From NCBI GenBank assembly GCA_003446015.1, contig DMBU01000052.1, positions 13,690 through 77,689 on the forward strand: DNA of 64,000 nucleotides, given 5' to 3'. A program made the translations under genes and the position numbers. The notes beneath the pieces were generated by a model. That model was not told the origin of the DNA, did no database searches, and saw only the letters and a list, made by a program, of their open reading frames with translations. Shown piece by piece: positions 18,720 to 27,312 of this stretch (position 1 is the stretch's first letter; every line of letters begins with the position of its first letter). The stretch is from Bacteroidales bacterium (GTDB taxonomy: Bacteria; Bacteroidota; Bacteroidia; Bacteroidales; UBA12077).

Positions 18720-18812
18720 TTACTTGTATTTTATCAAATAATTCTTTTCTTTTTCTTCTTTATACAAGCTTTTAGCTGCTGGCTATTAGCTTTTGGAAAA
18801 TATAATCAACAT
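18720..18812. repeat. Intercistronic gap with AGCTAATAGC-type repeat
   Basis: The gap between the NuoD-like and the NuoI-GltD genes is 93 bases in an otherwise tightly packed operon. It contains AAGCTTTTAGCTGCTGGCTATTAGCTTTTGG (18767-18797; one of its arms reads AGCTAATAGC on the minus strand), related to the repeats at 9790-9824 and 30434-30496. It could form a weak hairpin in the mRNA. Confidence 0.5.
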
Positions 18813-20000
18813 CTATCTTTCAATTTCGGGTGGACAGGTTTGCAATGAGACCATGGTTGCTGCTATATCAGAAATATTTGAATTAACAAGCATTTTTTCA
18901 AGCAATGATACTGCATGCGTATAACTTGGTCCGCGTAAATTTATTCTTCTGGGATATTTACTACCATCCGAAACAATATAAAAACCATACTCGCCACGAG
19001 ATGATTCTGAGCGCACATATACTTCTCCTTTTGGCACTTGCCAATGCAACACATTTGGAGTTGGTGCTTTGAACTCTCCTTTTTTAGGCATTTTTGCCAT
19101 AATTTGTCTCAATAAATCTACTGTTGTGATTATATCATTCCAACGAATCCAGGTTCTTGCATATATATCCGAATCTGTTGAAATAGCCGGATCAAAATCC
19201 AATTGATCATAAGCCAAATATGGATAATCCAAACGAACATCTTTTTTCACCCCTGCACCACGAGCAACAAATCCAACAATTCCATATTTATCGATCCATT
19301 CAACCGGAATATGAGCTATTCCTACAGTACGTTTTTTAAATACAGCATTGTCGAGCATTAATCGTTTAATACTAAGCACAAACTCATCAACCAATATGAG
19401 GTTTTCTTCCAATCTTTCCTTAAACCCATCGGGTAATAATCCACGAACACCGCCAGGTATCATATACATGTGATAAATTCGACCGCCAGTTAGTTCCTCG
19501 AAACGATCCAAAATTAAATCACGCAAATAAACTCCCCACTGCACACCTAATCCCAATCCCACAGTACCTCCTTGTGCAGGAACGATTCTAAGTAAAGCTT
19601 GTAATCTGGACATTTCTAAAACCAGGGTTCGTAACCATTTAGCCATTTCAGGAATTTCAATACCGGCAAGTTCTTCAATTCCCGCAGAAAGGTTGTATTC
19701 ATTTGAATCTGATTCAGGCACACACATTCGAACAACAGTAGGGAAACACTGAATCCATGTTCTACGTTCGTACAATTTTTCGAATCCACGATGAAGGTAA
19801 CCAACGTGTGTTTTGGACTCAAGAACCTCATCACCGCTAATTGTCAATTCCAACGACATATTTCCGGTTACTCCCGGATGATTTGGGCCGTGCCAAATTT
19901 TCACCAACTTATGTGAATCAAAATCAAATTTTCCATCTGGCCCTGCCGTTGGAAATGCACTTCTATCTGGTGTCCAATGAAACATATTCTTTTTACTCAT
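18813..20000 (-). CDS. NuoD / hydrogenase large subunit-like protein of the Mrp-Nuo complex
   Basis: A 395-residue homologue of the 49-kDa subunit of complex I and the large subunit of group 4 [NiFe] hydrogenases. HGPNHPGVTGNMSLEL and the VGYLHRGFEK region are clear. In hydrogenases, two CxxC pairs hold the NiFe centre. Here the first reads Cys93-V-P-Glu96 (in RMCVPES) and the second Cys389-P-P-Glu392 at the C-terminus (CPPEIER). One cysteine of each pair is thus kept and the other is Glu. A NiFe site is unlikely, but it is also not the fully cysteine-free pattern of standard NuoD. There is no C-terminal cleavage extension and there are no hyp genes. The start overlaps the NuoC-like stop by eight bases, so translation is probably coupled. 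Confidence 0.88.
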   Translation of the reverse strand: MSKKNMFHWTPDRSAFPTAGPDGKFDFDSHKLVKIWHGPNHPGVTGNMSLELTISGDEVLESKTHVGYLHRGFEKLYERRTWIQCFPTVVRMCVPESDSNEYNLSAGIEELAGIEIPEMAKWLRTLVLEMSRLQALLRIVPAQGGTVGLGLGVQWGVYLRDLILDRFEELTGGRIYHMYMIPGGVRGLLPDGFKERLEENLILVDEFVLSIKRLMLDNAVFKKRTVGIAHIPVEWIDKYGIVGFVARGAGVKKDVRLDYPYLAYDQLDFDPAISTDSDIYARTWIRWNDIITTVDLLRQIMAKMPKKGEFKAPTPNVLHWQVPKGEVYVRSESSRGEYGFYIVSDGSKYPRRINLRGPSYTHAVSLLEKMLVNSNISDIAATMVSLQTCPPEIER

Positions 20001-20520
20001 TTGGATATAGCTTTTTTTTCATGTGCTCAGCCGGATCGTTTGTGCTTCGTCCCGGACGAGGGAAATAAGTTTCTTCTGAATATTTTTTAGTATCAAAATC
20101 GCGACGCATAGGAGGAATATTATCCCAACCTTCCAATAAAAAAGGTTCATCCACTCTTGGGCTACCTGGAAAATCGATCCCAAACATTTCTTTTAACTCG
20201 CGCTGAAAGGTTGCAACATGTTCCCACAAATGATGTGCAGAATCCATGGTAGCATTTTCTCTTTCGATAAATGTCCTTACTCCAATATCCAATTTTTTTG
20301 ATGGATGATTTAACATGTAGGTTAGCTGAAACTGACCTTTCTCAATCCAGTCAACAGCAGTAAGCAAAATGAAGTTTGTGAATTTCTCAATATCTTTTAA
20401 GTAAGTAACCAGCTGAATGGTATCCTTTTTCTCAACAGAAATAAAGTATTGATTTTCTCTCTGCTCAGTTACTTCAGATATTTTGAATTTTTCCTGAATA
20501 TTATTTATTATTTCTTTCAT
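19993..20520 (-). CDS. NuoC / 30-kDa subunit-like protein of the Mrp-Nuo complex
   Basis: A 175-residue homologue of the 30-kDa subunit of complex I and of MbhK. The family signature is visible as FQRELKEMFGIDFPGSPRV near residues 103-125, followed by PFLLEGW and PMRRDFD. The C-terminal tail FPRPGRSTNDPAEHMKKKL is typical of NuoC-type proteins. It is a scaffold subunit of the peripheral arm with no cofactor. It is separated by 104 bases, holding a hairpin repeat, from the upstream NuoB-like gene and overlaps the NuoD-like gene by eight bases. Confidence 0.88.
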   Translation of the reverse strand: MKEIINNIQEKFKISEVTEQRENQYFISVEKKDTIQLVTYLKDIEKFTNFILLTAVDWIEKGQFQLTYMLNHPSKKLDIGVRTFIERENATMDSAHHLWEHVATFQRELKEMFGIDFPGSPRVDEPFLLEGWDNIPPMRRDFDTKKYSEETYFPRPGRSTNDPAEHMKKKLYPNE

Positions 20521-20539
20521 TTTTTGACATTTATCTTTC

Positions 20540-20610
20540 TTAATGATTCATTGCGACTCTGCGTCTTAGCGGTTTTTTATTTCCACCGCAAAGACGCCAA
20601 GACGCTAAGT
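20540..20610. repeat. Hairpin repeat GCGTCTTAGCGGT...ACCGCAAAGACGC in the nuoC-nuoB gap
   Basis: GCGTCTTAGCGGT at 20561-20573 pairs with ACCGCAAAGACGC at 20585-20597, 12 of 13 positions, around an 11-base loop. The following CAAGACGCTAAG extends the repeat. This CGCAAAGACGC type is a dispersed intergenic repeat I recognise from other Bacteroidota. Here it sits inside the operon and on the minus strand it is not followed by a T tract. It may stabilise or process the mRNA. Confidence 0.6.
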
Positions 20611-20624
20611 CTATAAACAATCTA

Positions 20625-21326
20625 TTACCAATTGTAATCAGGCATATTCCAGTCTTTTATAATCTTCTTTTGATTTGCTTTATACCAATCAAAATTTTCA
20701 GCATATTGATTAGCACCTTCGCCTTTCCCTTCTCTGATTCGTTTTTTCAACTCCATAAATCCGGCAAGTAATGCTTCTGGACGAGGCATACAACCTGCAA
20801 CATAAACATCAACAGGCATATAATGATCTAATCGGTTTATGGTGTTATAGCTATCCCAATACATTCCACCGTTAATAGTACAACTACCCAGTGCCATCAC
20901 AAACTTTGGACTTTGCATTTGCTCGTAACTTCTGATAGCTCTTTTTAAGGTTTTTACACTTAAATAACCCGAAATAATCATCAAATTGGATTGTCTTGGA
21001 GTAGGCCTTTGCTGAACGCCAAAACGATAGGCATCAAATCGGGGAGTCATTAACGGATATATTTCAATACTACCACAACCTGTTCCAAATCCTAAAACCC
21101 AAATAGATTGCGAGCGTGCCCAGTTTAGAAATTTCTCAACTACTTTAATGGTATTTGGAGCATGAGGTTGAGGTTTTGCATCACAAAAATAATCGTTTAA
21201 AGGATCAACAATAAATGTATTTCCATCAGGAGCAGTAACTTCTCTTTTATAATTTTCAGGTTTCAGAAATTTATTTTCTTCTGAGTTATCTGGTTGTATT
21301 ATCTTATAATTTTTCTCTTCAGCCAT
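20625..21326 (-). CDS. NuoB / hydrogenase small subunit-like protein of the Mrp-Nuo complex
   Basis: A 233-residue homologue of NuoB and of group 4 hydrogenase small subunits such as MbhJ. They hold the [4Fe-4S] cluster nearest the catalytic site. RPTPRQSNLMIISG, MALGSCTINGGMYWDSY and YVAGCMPRPEALL are well conserved. The expected cluster ligands are a tandem Cys pair plus two more Cys. Here Cys84, Cys149 and Cys179 are present, but the tandem partner is Gly85 (GTGCGSIE). A further cysteine, Cys48, lies in an N-terminal extension of about 60 residues and might substitute. The protein precedes the NuoC-like gene in the operon and follows NuoH by 15 bases. Ordinary NuoB function would need the missing ligand. 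Confidence 0.88.
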   Translation of the reverse strand: MAEEKNYKIIQPDNSEENKFLKPENYKREVTAPDGNTFIVDPLNDYFCDAKPQPHAPNTIKVVEKFLNWARSQSIWVLGFGTGCGSIEIYPLMTPRFDAYRFGVQQRPTPRQSNLMIISGYLSVKTLKRAIRSYEQMQSPKFVMALGSCTINGGMYWDSYNTINRLDHYMPVDVYVAGCMPRPEALLAGFMELKKRIREGKGEGANQYAENFDWYKANQKKIIKDWNMPDYNW

Positions 21327-21341
21327 AACAAATACTTTAAA

Positions 21342-22232
21342 CTATATGAATATAATTGCCAGAATTCCTAATGCAGTTGGAAGATATAAAAACCAACGAA
21401 TAGATTGATCGATCCTGTAACGTGGGAAAACTGCACCTACGAAAACCGGGTAAAAATAAATTAGGAATGCTTTAATGAAAAGTATACCCCAATTTGTAGC
21501 ACCCCCAAAAAATAGGTTCATAAATAGAATAGCTTCCATTACCCCTAAGATAACCCTATTGGTTTGTAACATTCCAAGAAACGTTCCATGGAATTCAGTT
21601 GGTGGCCCTAACGGATTTTCTTGTGGGGCATTAACTACATTAAATGGTGCATACATCATCATTCCTAAAAATGAGAGCATTGCTGCTCCCGTAGCCAATG
21701 GGTTGGTCATTAAAGTCCAATGCATTATTCCACCTTGCTGTGCAGCTACAATTTCTGTTATTGATAAAGTTTGGTATTGAATTGCAATTGAAATTACAGC
21801 TAATGTAAATGGAACTTCAACGGTAGTAAATTGCGATAAACCGCGAGTAATACCAATTATTGAATATGGATGACCCCCTTCGCCTGCACCTAATGCCATG
21901 CCCAACATTCCAATGAACATAAAATACATAATAAGAATTAAATCACCGGCCATGGAGTAGTTCGAGAAAATCTCATTTCCGAAAATCAGCGGCATAAACA
22001 GGAAAATTCCTACACCACCTGATAATCGGAATACGGGACCTAAATAAAACATTACACCATGCGAAAATTGAGAACGGATTGCATAATTTTTAATTAAATC
22101 GATATAGGGTTGATAAAAAGGAACACCTATTCTTTTTCCAACACGGGCTGTTATTCTTCTTAAGACCCCAGCTTGTAATAAACCGTAGTTGATAATGATA
22201 AAAAGGCCTAATAAAACATATACTATTTTCAT
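21342..22232 (-). CDS. NuoH-like membrane subunit of the Mrp-Nuo complex
   Basis: A 296-residue integral membrane protein of the NuoH/MbhM/HyfC family, with about eight hydrophobic segments. It anchors the peripheral arm and links it to the cation channel. Seen features are the N-terminal helix followed by ARVGKRIGVPFYQPYIDLIK, typical of the first cytoplasmic loop, MALGAGEGGHPYSIIGITRGLSQF with the conserved acidic and Arg residues, and VVNAPQENPLGPPTEFHG in the next loop. It begins 11 bases after the fused antiporter gene ends and is followed by the NuoB-like gene, so the whole set is one transcript. Confidence 0.9.
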   Translation of the reverse strand: MKIVYVLLGLFIIINYGLLQAGVLRRITARVGKRIGVPFYQPYIDLIKNYAIRSQFSHGVMFYLGPVFRLSGGVGIFLFMPLIFGNEIFSNYSMAGDLILIMYFMFIGMLGMALGAGEGGHPYSIIGITRGLSQFTTVEVPFTLAVISIAIQYQTLSITEIVAAQQGGIMHWTLMTNPLATGAAMLSFLGMMMYAPFNVVNAPQENPLGPPTEFHGTFLGMLQTNRVILGVMEAILFMNLFFGGATNWGILFIKAFLIYFYPVFVGAVFPRYRIDQSIRWFLYLPTALGILAIIFI

Positions 22233-22243
22233 TTAACTAAATT

Positions 22244-25200
22244 TTAGAATCCACCATTAATGAATAAATAAAATGCAACTACATACATTACAATGTGTAA
22301 AGCATAAGTTTGTCCATTCCCTGTATAAAATTTTCTAATCTGATCGCCAATTGCATGAAATGATTCGTAAATGAATTCCCATGAGTTTGTAATAAAAGGA
22401 GCAGCAAGAAAACCTAAAGCCTTATTATAAGGAGCATACATATTGTGTGCATAATGCGTTGTTTCTGGGCGTTCAGGACGTTCAGCCTGAAATACAATAT
22501 TGAATTGTTCAACAACTTGAACTTTTCTGCTCATTAAAAATAATATGATGAAAATTACTCCAAACATACCAGCAAAAACCATCATGATTTGAGTAGCATC
22601 CCAATAACCTAAACTGGTTGATGCTGTTGTGCCAGCCCAAACTAAACCTTCGCCTGGGAAATACATGCTTAAATATAGACCGATGGGTTCTAATATAATT
22701 TTTGGATAAACAGAAATAATCATAATTCCAATTATTAAAACAAATTGGGGAATTAACCACCAAACAGATGTTTCTTTTAATTTACGGTGATTATCTTTTA
22801 TAGGACCTAAGAAAATATTATGAATCAATTTGAAACAATATAAGAATGCAACTATACCTGAAAAGAAAACGATTGCACCCTGAAAGTACCAACCTTTTAA
22901 AATTACTGCATTGTAAAACATCCATTTACCTGCAAATCCCACTAATGGAGGCATCCCGGCTAAAGTAATAATTCCAATCAATACGGAAATAAATGAAAGA
23001 GGCATTCTTTTTATTAAACCACCCATCTCATAAATATTCCGGGTTTTGGTTCTGTAAATAATCCCTGCTACCGCTAAAAACAATAATGCTTTATATAAAA
23101 AATGAACGATAGAGTATGATATAGCTGTTAACCATCCTAAATGCGACATCATGGATAGACCAAAAAGAATATAACCCATAATTCCAATACTTGAATAAGC
23201 TACTAGTTTTTTTACATCTTCCTGGTAAATAGCCAACATATTTCCTATTAGAGCACTTAAAGCACCAATCCATCCTAAGATATAAGGTATATTTGAACTT
23301 GCAGCATTTTTAAGACTCATCGAAAGCATTAAAATAATTAACCCGAAAACTCCAGATTTTACTAATATTGATGAAATCATTGGTGTAACATCATCATCAG
23401 CTTCGGTATATGAATCGGGCAACCAAATATGAACACCCAGGCTCGCTATTTTTACCAGGAATCCAACAGCCACTAAAATATATACCCAGTTTGCATAAAT
23501 TAAAACATCAGCTAACGCATTTAACGATATGCTGCCGGTTTCAAAATAGGCTAATCCAAAGCCGATAAACATCATAAATGCACCAGCCATGGAGAAAAGA
23601 ATATAGCTAAAAGATGTTTTCTTAGCATTCTTTCCACGAATAATCAATAAATAAGATGCAAGAGTCATCATTTCCCATGCAAAGAAAAACTGAAATGTAG
23701 TTCGTGCTTCGATCAAACCAGCCAGACCTGAAAACATTAAAATTACCAAAGGATAAAATCCTCGACGTTTGCCCTTGAATGTGAATCCCGGAAACAATAA
23801 TAAAATGGCTCCAATTAAAAATATGAATCCGAAAATAATTCGTAAAATATCATTTTCGGGAATATAGGTTTGATAAATTAATACATATGAATACCAACTT
23901 ACAGTGGCAATTGCCATGATATTTTTGATAAATACTGGTAAAAAATCCAAAGCAAATAACAATAATGCTATAGCAAAAGGAATAAAGTATTTAACACTCA
24001 TTAATCCAGACCATCTTGCAGTTAAAAAGCTAAACATTAAAATCAGGAATGATGAAATGACAGCAGGAAATATTTTATGAAACTTCACTATTAATTCTTC
24101 GGAATTCTCATTATTCATTAAAGTTTTACCAAACCAACGCAACAGATAAATGGCTTCGAAGAATGATCCCAGAAGAATGATTGCAATCCATGTAAAATTA
24201 CCCGAATGTGCAAGATTCATGATCAATTCCCACTTCCCATAGAATGAAGGAAATGGCGGTAAACCAAGTAAAGTGAGCATGAACACTCCAGTTAAGACAA
24301 TTAATCCCGGTTTATTTTTAATGATATTCCATTGACCTATTTCATCTTTATTTATTATTCCGGAAATCCAGAATAATCCTGCTTTTGCTAAATAATGACT
24401 AATTAAAATTGAAAAGAAAACAAATTCAAATTTATCGCCAAGATCTTTTGACAAGCTCATGATTATCATTAGTAAACCAACTTGTCCGATAGAAGAATAA
24501 CCTAAAATACGGTTGGCATTTTTCTGATTAATTCCTAAAAAGTTTGATCCTAAAAAGGAGATCACACCGGTTATACCTATTGGCAATAACCAGGCATCGC
24601 CACCTATGGGCAATAATTTATATAAAATAAATAATGAAGTAGTTGCAACGGCTCCTGAAACAATTGCTCCAATTCCCGGGGTTGCCGACTGATAAACATC
24701 AAGTGCCCATCCATTTGCCGGAAAAGGTTTCAATTCGAGAACAACAGCTATTAAAATCAAGAATACGGCTACTGAACCTCCTTTTACAAAAAGCAGGTTT
24801 GAATCAACCATATCATTAATAAATAATGAACCACCATAGTAATATGCTGCAATAATTCCAATCAGCAATATCTGACTAATAATACCTGAAGCAATCAGGT
24901 ACTTAAACCCAGAACTTATGGCATCTTGTTTCTTTTCTAGAATAATCAAGCCGACTAATGTAATGCTGCTAATTTCAAGAAATACAAATAGATTAAAAAT
25001 ATCTCTTGTCATTACTACAACATTCAATCCCATAAAGAGCAGCATAAAAACCATCATCATATTTGCCCCTTTTTCTTTCAAGTGATCAAATAGATAAATT
25101 GCTGAAAGTAATCCTAAGACATTAATCATTGTTAGAAAAACTGCTTCATGAAATCCCATTTGCAAACTAATTGAGAATGGAGGTTTAAAACCTGCAGTAA

Positions 25201-25384
25201 ATATTTGAATAGTTTCTTGCTGATGACTTAAAAACGCATAAAGCCACTGACCCGAAATAAAGGTCACGAAAGCCATAGCAAAAAACATCAATCCAAAGCT
25301 TATATTGCGATTCGCTTTTTTAAAAAATCCAAGTGAAAAAGCTGTACCTAATGAAATTGCGATAATATATATTGGTCCTACCAT
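22244..25384 (-). CDS. Head-to-tail fusion of two MrpD/NuoL-type antiporter subunits
   Basis: A 1046-residue, very hydrophobic protein made of two consecutive antiporter domains. The first (about residues 1-500) has the key buried charges Glu137 in LFVFLEISS and Lys219 in LELKPFPANGW. The second (about 530-1000) has Glu571 in FFFAWEMM and Lys645 in LVKIASLGVHIWLPDSY. Between them lies a linker with short transmembrane segments. A hydrophilic stretch and a last helix end the protein. Single-domain MrpD/MbhH/NuoN proteins are about 500 residues, so this is a true fusion and not a long NuoL. Pyrococcus Mbx/Mbs uses two separate antiporter subunits (MbxH and H'), which this resembles. The first half lacks the HxWLPDA motif (GWALDVYQSA instead). 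It overlaps the MrpC-like gene by seven bases. Confidence 0.9.
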   Translation of the reverse strand: MVGPIYIIAISLGTAFSLGFFKKANRNISFGLMFFAMAFVTFISGQWLYAFLSHQQETIQIFTAGFKPPFSISLQMGFHEAVFLTMINVLGLLSAIYLFDHLKEKGANMMMVFMLLFMGLNVVVMTRDIFNLFVFLEISSITLVGLIILEKKQDAISSGFKYLIASGIISQILLIGIIAAYYYGGSLFINDMVDSNLLFVKGGSVAVFLILIAVVLELKPFPANGWALDVYQSATPGIGAIVSGAVATTSLFILYKLLPIGGDAWLLPIGITGVISFLGSNFLGINQKNANRILGYSSIGQVGLLMIIMSLSKDLGDKFEFVFFSILISHYLAKAGLFWISGIINKDEIGQWNIIKNKPGLIVLTGVFMLTLLGLPPFPSFYGKWELIMNLAHSGNFTWIAIILLGSFFEAIYLLRWFGKTLMNNENSEELIVKFHKIFPAVISSFLILMFSFLTARWSGLMSVKYFIPFAIALLLFALDFLPVFIKNIMAIATVSWYSYVLIYQTYIPENDILRIIFGFIFLIGAILLLFPGFTFKGKRRGFYPLVILMFSGLAGLIEARTTFQFFFAWEMMTLASYLLIIRGKNAKKTSFSYILFSMAGAFMMFIGFGLAYFETGSISLNALADVLIYANWVYILVAVGFLVKIASLGVHIWLPDSYTEADDDVTPMISSILVKSGVFGLIILMLSMSLKNAASSNIPYILGWIGALSALIGNMLAIYQEDVKKLVAYSSIGIMGYILFGLSMMSHLGWLTAISYSIVHFLYKALLFLAVAGIIYRTKTRNIYEMGGLIKRMPLSFISVLIGIITLAGMPPLVGFAGKWMFYNAVILKGWYFQGAIVFFSGIVAFLYCFKLIHNIFLGPIKDNHRKLKETSVWWLIPQFVLIIGIMIISVYPKIILEPIGLYLSMYFPGEGLVWAGTTASTSLGYWDATQIMMVFAGMFGVIFIILFLMSRKVQVVEQFNIVFQAERPERPETTHYAHNMYAPYNKALGFLAAPFITNSWEFIYESFHAIGDQIRKFYTGNGQTYALHIVMYVVAFYLFINGGF

Positions 25385-25752
25385 TTTAGATCTTTATAAT
25401 TGTTGATTTCCAATGATTTTTTATTTTGATACATTTTTAAAACATATGATAGCATCAAAGCTGTAATACCTAATCCGATAACAATTGCAGTTAGCACCAA
25501 AGCCTGTGGTATTGGGTCAACAACTAATTTGGCGGCATTACGTATATCAACAGCCTCATCGAGTATTGGAGCAGTTCTATATTTAATATAACCAATACTT
25601 ACCATAAGGATATGTGTTCCTGTATCGAATAAGGCAAACCCGATAACTATTTTAATCAGATTTTTCTGTGTTAATAAGCCCCACAGACCTACAAGGATAA
25701 CGAGAATCCCAACGGTAAGCCCTATGTTTTGTATATTGAGTTTTTCCATCAT
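25378..25752 (-). CDS. mrpC: MrpC / NuoK-like antiporter subunit
   Basis: A 124-residue membrane protein with three predicted helices, of the MrpC/MnhC/MbhG and NuoK family. It has the NIGLTVGILVILVGLWGL start, the GFALFDTGTHILMVSIGY helix with a conserved buried acidic position, and a PIPQALVLTAIVIG segment that is diagnostic for MrpC. It forms part of the ion path in Mrp complexes. Its start codon overlaps the end of the MrpB-like gene (four bases) and its end overlaps the fused antiporter gene, so translation is coupled. Confidence 0.92.
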   Translation of the reverse strand: MMEKLNIQNIGLTVGILVILVGLWGLLTQKNLIKIVIGFALFDTGTHILMVSIGYIKYRTAPILDEAVDIRNAAKLVVDPIPQALVLTAIVIGLGITALMLSYVLKMYQNKKSLEINNYKDLKW

Positions 25753-26447
25753 GCTTCGTTCTGATTTTCTTTAAGACTAAGTGCTATTCCTGTTAATTCA
25801 GATCCCACTTTAAGACCAACAAAAATGTAAATGATTGGTATTGCCCCTGCGCTAAATAAGGTTCCGAATTTACCTAAGCCAATGACATTATTATCTAAAA
25901 ATCCACCTGCAAATAAAACCCCTGCAAGACCCATCAATACAAATCCCACACCTGATATTGATTCGATAATATTGATTAATTTATGACCTATTTCTTTTTT
26001 AGGTTGTGCAATAAACATTAAAACTAAACCTGACGCAATAATTGCCCCTCCCTGAAATCCTCCCCCCGGAGATAAGTGTCCGTTAATAAAAACATAAACA
26101 CCAAACAGAATCATAATAGGTACCAAAACCTGTGATGCAGTATTTAAAATCTCGCTGGTATATTTTAGGTTTCTTTCTGTGTTATCAGTATTTTCAATTT
26201 TTAAAAAGAACCCAACGATAGCCGCTGATAAAAACAAGATTGTCACTTCACCAAGCGTATCAAACCCTCTATAAGTAACAACTACGGCTGTAACAATATT
26301 TGCAGAACCAACCTCAGCAGGTCCATTTGCAACATAATGGTTTGCTATTTGCCCGAGGTCAACATTCCCTGTAAAACCTGCAAAAAGATTTACAAGAATC
26401 ATAGCTACTCCGATAAGTATCAGAAAAATGAATGCATTTTTAACCAT
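25749..26447 (-). CDS. mrpB: MbhE-MbhF (MrpB)-type antiporter subunit
   Basis: A 232-residue membrane protein. The N-terminal part (about residues 1-80) resembles MbhE, otherwise the C-terminal end of MrpA, with TYRGFDTLGEVTILFLSAAIVGF. The C-terminal 140 residues match MnhB/MrpB, with VYVFINGHLSPGGGFQGGAI, a diagnostic motif. It therefore corresponds to MbhE and MbhF in one chain. It overlaps the DUF4040-type gene before it by eight bases and the MrpC-like gene after it by four. Confidence 0.9.
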   Translation of the reverse strand: MVKNAFIFLILIGVAMILVNLFAGFTGNVDLGQIANHYVANGPAEVGSANIVTAVVVTYRGFDTLGEVTILFLSAAIVGFFLKIENTDNTERNLKYTSEILNTASQVLVPIMILFGVYVFINGHLSPGGGFQGGAIIASGLVLMFIAQPKKEIGHKLINIIESISGVGFVLMGLAGVLFAGGFLDNNVIGLGKFGTLFSAGAIPIIYIFVGLKVGSELTGIALSLKENQNEA

Positions 26448-26685
26448 TTTGTCTGTTTATTTTATTTAGAACATAAAAGAAAATAATGGTAGACAATCCA
26501 CTACCAATTGCCGCTTCTGTCATTGCAACATCAGGAGCAGCTAATATTAAATACAATACCGAAGCAAAAAGACTTACTGCTCCTGCTGCAATAATTGCAA
26601 CTACAATGTTCTTGTTTAAAACGGCCATTATTGCCAGAACAATAATCAGTATTCCAAGAAATATGGCCAGAATTATATTAAGCAT
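26440..26685 (-). CDS. MbhD-like (DUF4040) antiporter subunit
   Basis: An 81-residue membrane protein matching MbhD, equivalent to the DUF4040 part at the C-terminal end of MrpA. LYLILAAPDVAMTEAAIGSGLS is its hallmark. I take the ATG at 26685, one base past the stop of the mrpG gene. The longer reading frame (to 26736) would overlap mrpG by 50 bases and add a charged extension that the family lacks. That this domain is a separate protein, as in Mbh and Mbx clusters, and not part of a large MrpA, places the operon with the Mbh/Mbx type rather than with plain Mrp antiporters. Confidence 0.85.
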   Translation of the reverse strand: MLNIILAIFLGILIIVLAIMAVLNKNIVVAIIAAGAVSLFASVLYLILAAPDVAMTEAAIGSGLSTIIFFYVLNKINRQNG

Positions 26686-26686
26686 A

Positions 26687-27049
26687 TTATTCGTTTTTGG
26701 TTTCTTTTTTAAATAATTTCTCTGCATCTTTTCCATATAAATCGATCACTGTTTTCTTAAACATTGGTACTTTTATACAGTATGCTGCGCGTGCCAGCAC
26801 GTGAGATGAAACAGGATTGGTCATTAAGATAAAAATGATTAATAGAATTAGTTTGCCCCACCATTCCGGCATAATAAAAACTAAGCCAAAAAAAGTAAGA
26901 AAGGTTCCTAATGTAGATGCTTTAGTTCCGGTCTGGATTCTATTAAACACATCGGGCATACGAACTAATCCTAATGCACCGAGAAATAAGAATACAGATC
27001 CAATTAAAACTAAAAATGCGCCAATGATTTCTACTATTGAATTTTCCAT
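26687..27049 (-). CDS. mrpG: MrpG-type antiporter subunit
   Basis: A 120-residue membrane protein of the MrpG/MnhG/MbhC family with three helices. GAFLVLIGSVFLFLGALGLVRMPDVFNR and TKASTLGTFL are strongly conserved, and NPVSSHVLARAAY is the usual third helix. The C-terminal 25 residues are hydrophilic. It starts two bases after the mrpF gene and ends just before the mbhD-like gene. Confidence 0.93.
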   Translation of the reverse strand: MENSIVEIIGAFLVLIGSVFLFLGALGLVRMPDVFNRIQTGTKASTLGTFLTFFGLVFIMPEWWGKLILLIIFILMTNPVSSHVLARAAYCIKVPMFKKTVIDLYGKDAEKLFKKETKNE

Positions 27050-27051
27050 AA

Positions 27052-27312
27052 TTATAATCCTTTTTCAAAATAACGTGCAACAATAATAACCCCAAGGAAA
27101 CTAAGCAGGCCGTAAACCATTGCAACATCCAAATAAATAATTCTATCAGAAAACTTTGCAATTAATCCTATTAAAGATAAAGAGCTTACCGTCATTACAT
27201 CGAAAGCTACTAATCGATCAGCGGCAGTTGTTCCTTTAAAAAATCTATAAAGAGTTAACAAGATTGCTAACATCATTATAAGTGCTGCAATAAATAATAT
27301 TTTATTAACCAT
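27052..27312 (-). CDS. mrpF: MrpF-type antiporter subunit
   Basis: An 86-residue membrane protein of the MrpF/MnhF/MbhB family. It has three hydrophobic helices and the diagnostic segment GTTAADRLVAFDVMT, including the conserved buried Asp that has been implicated in ion transport in Mrp complexes. It overlaps mrpE by eight bases, suggesting translational coupling. Confidence 0.93.
   Translation of the reverse strand: MVNKILFIAALIMMLAILLTLYRFFKGTTAADRLVAFDVMTVSSLSLIGLIAKFSDRIIYLDVAMVYGLLSFLGVIIVARYFEKGL

Noticed and set aside
26686..26736. Longer start for the MbhD-like protein
   Set aside because: It would overlap mrpG by 50 bases and add a charged extension. The ATG at 26685 fits the family and the operon spacing.
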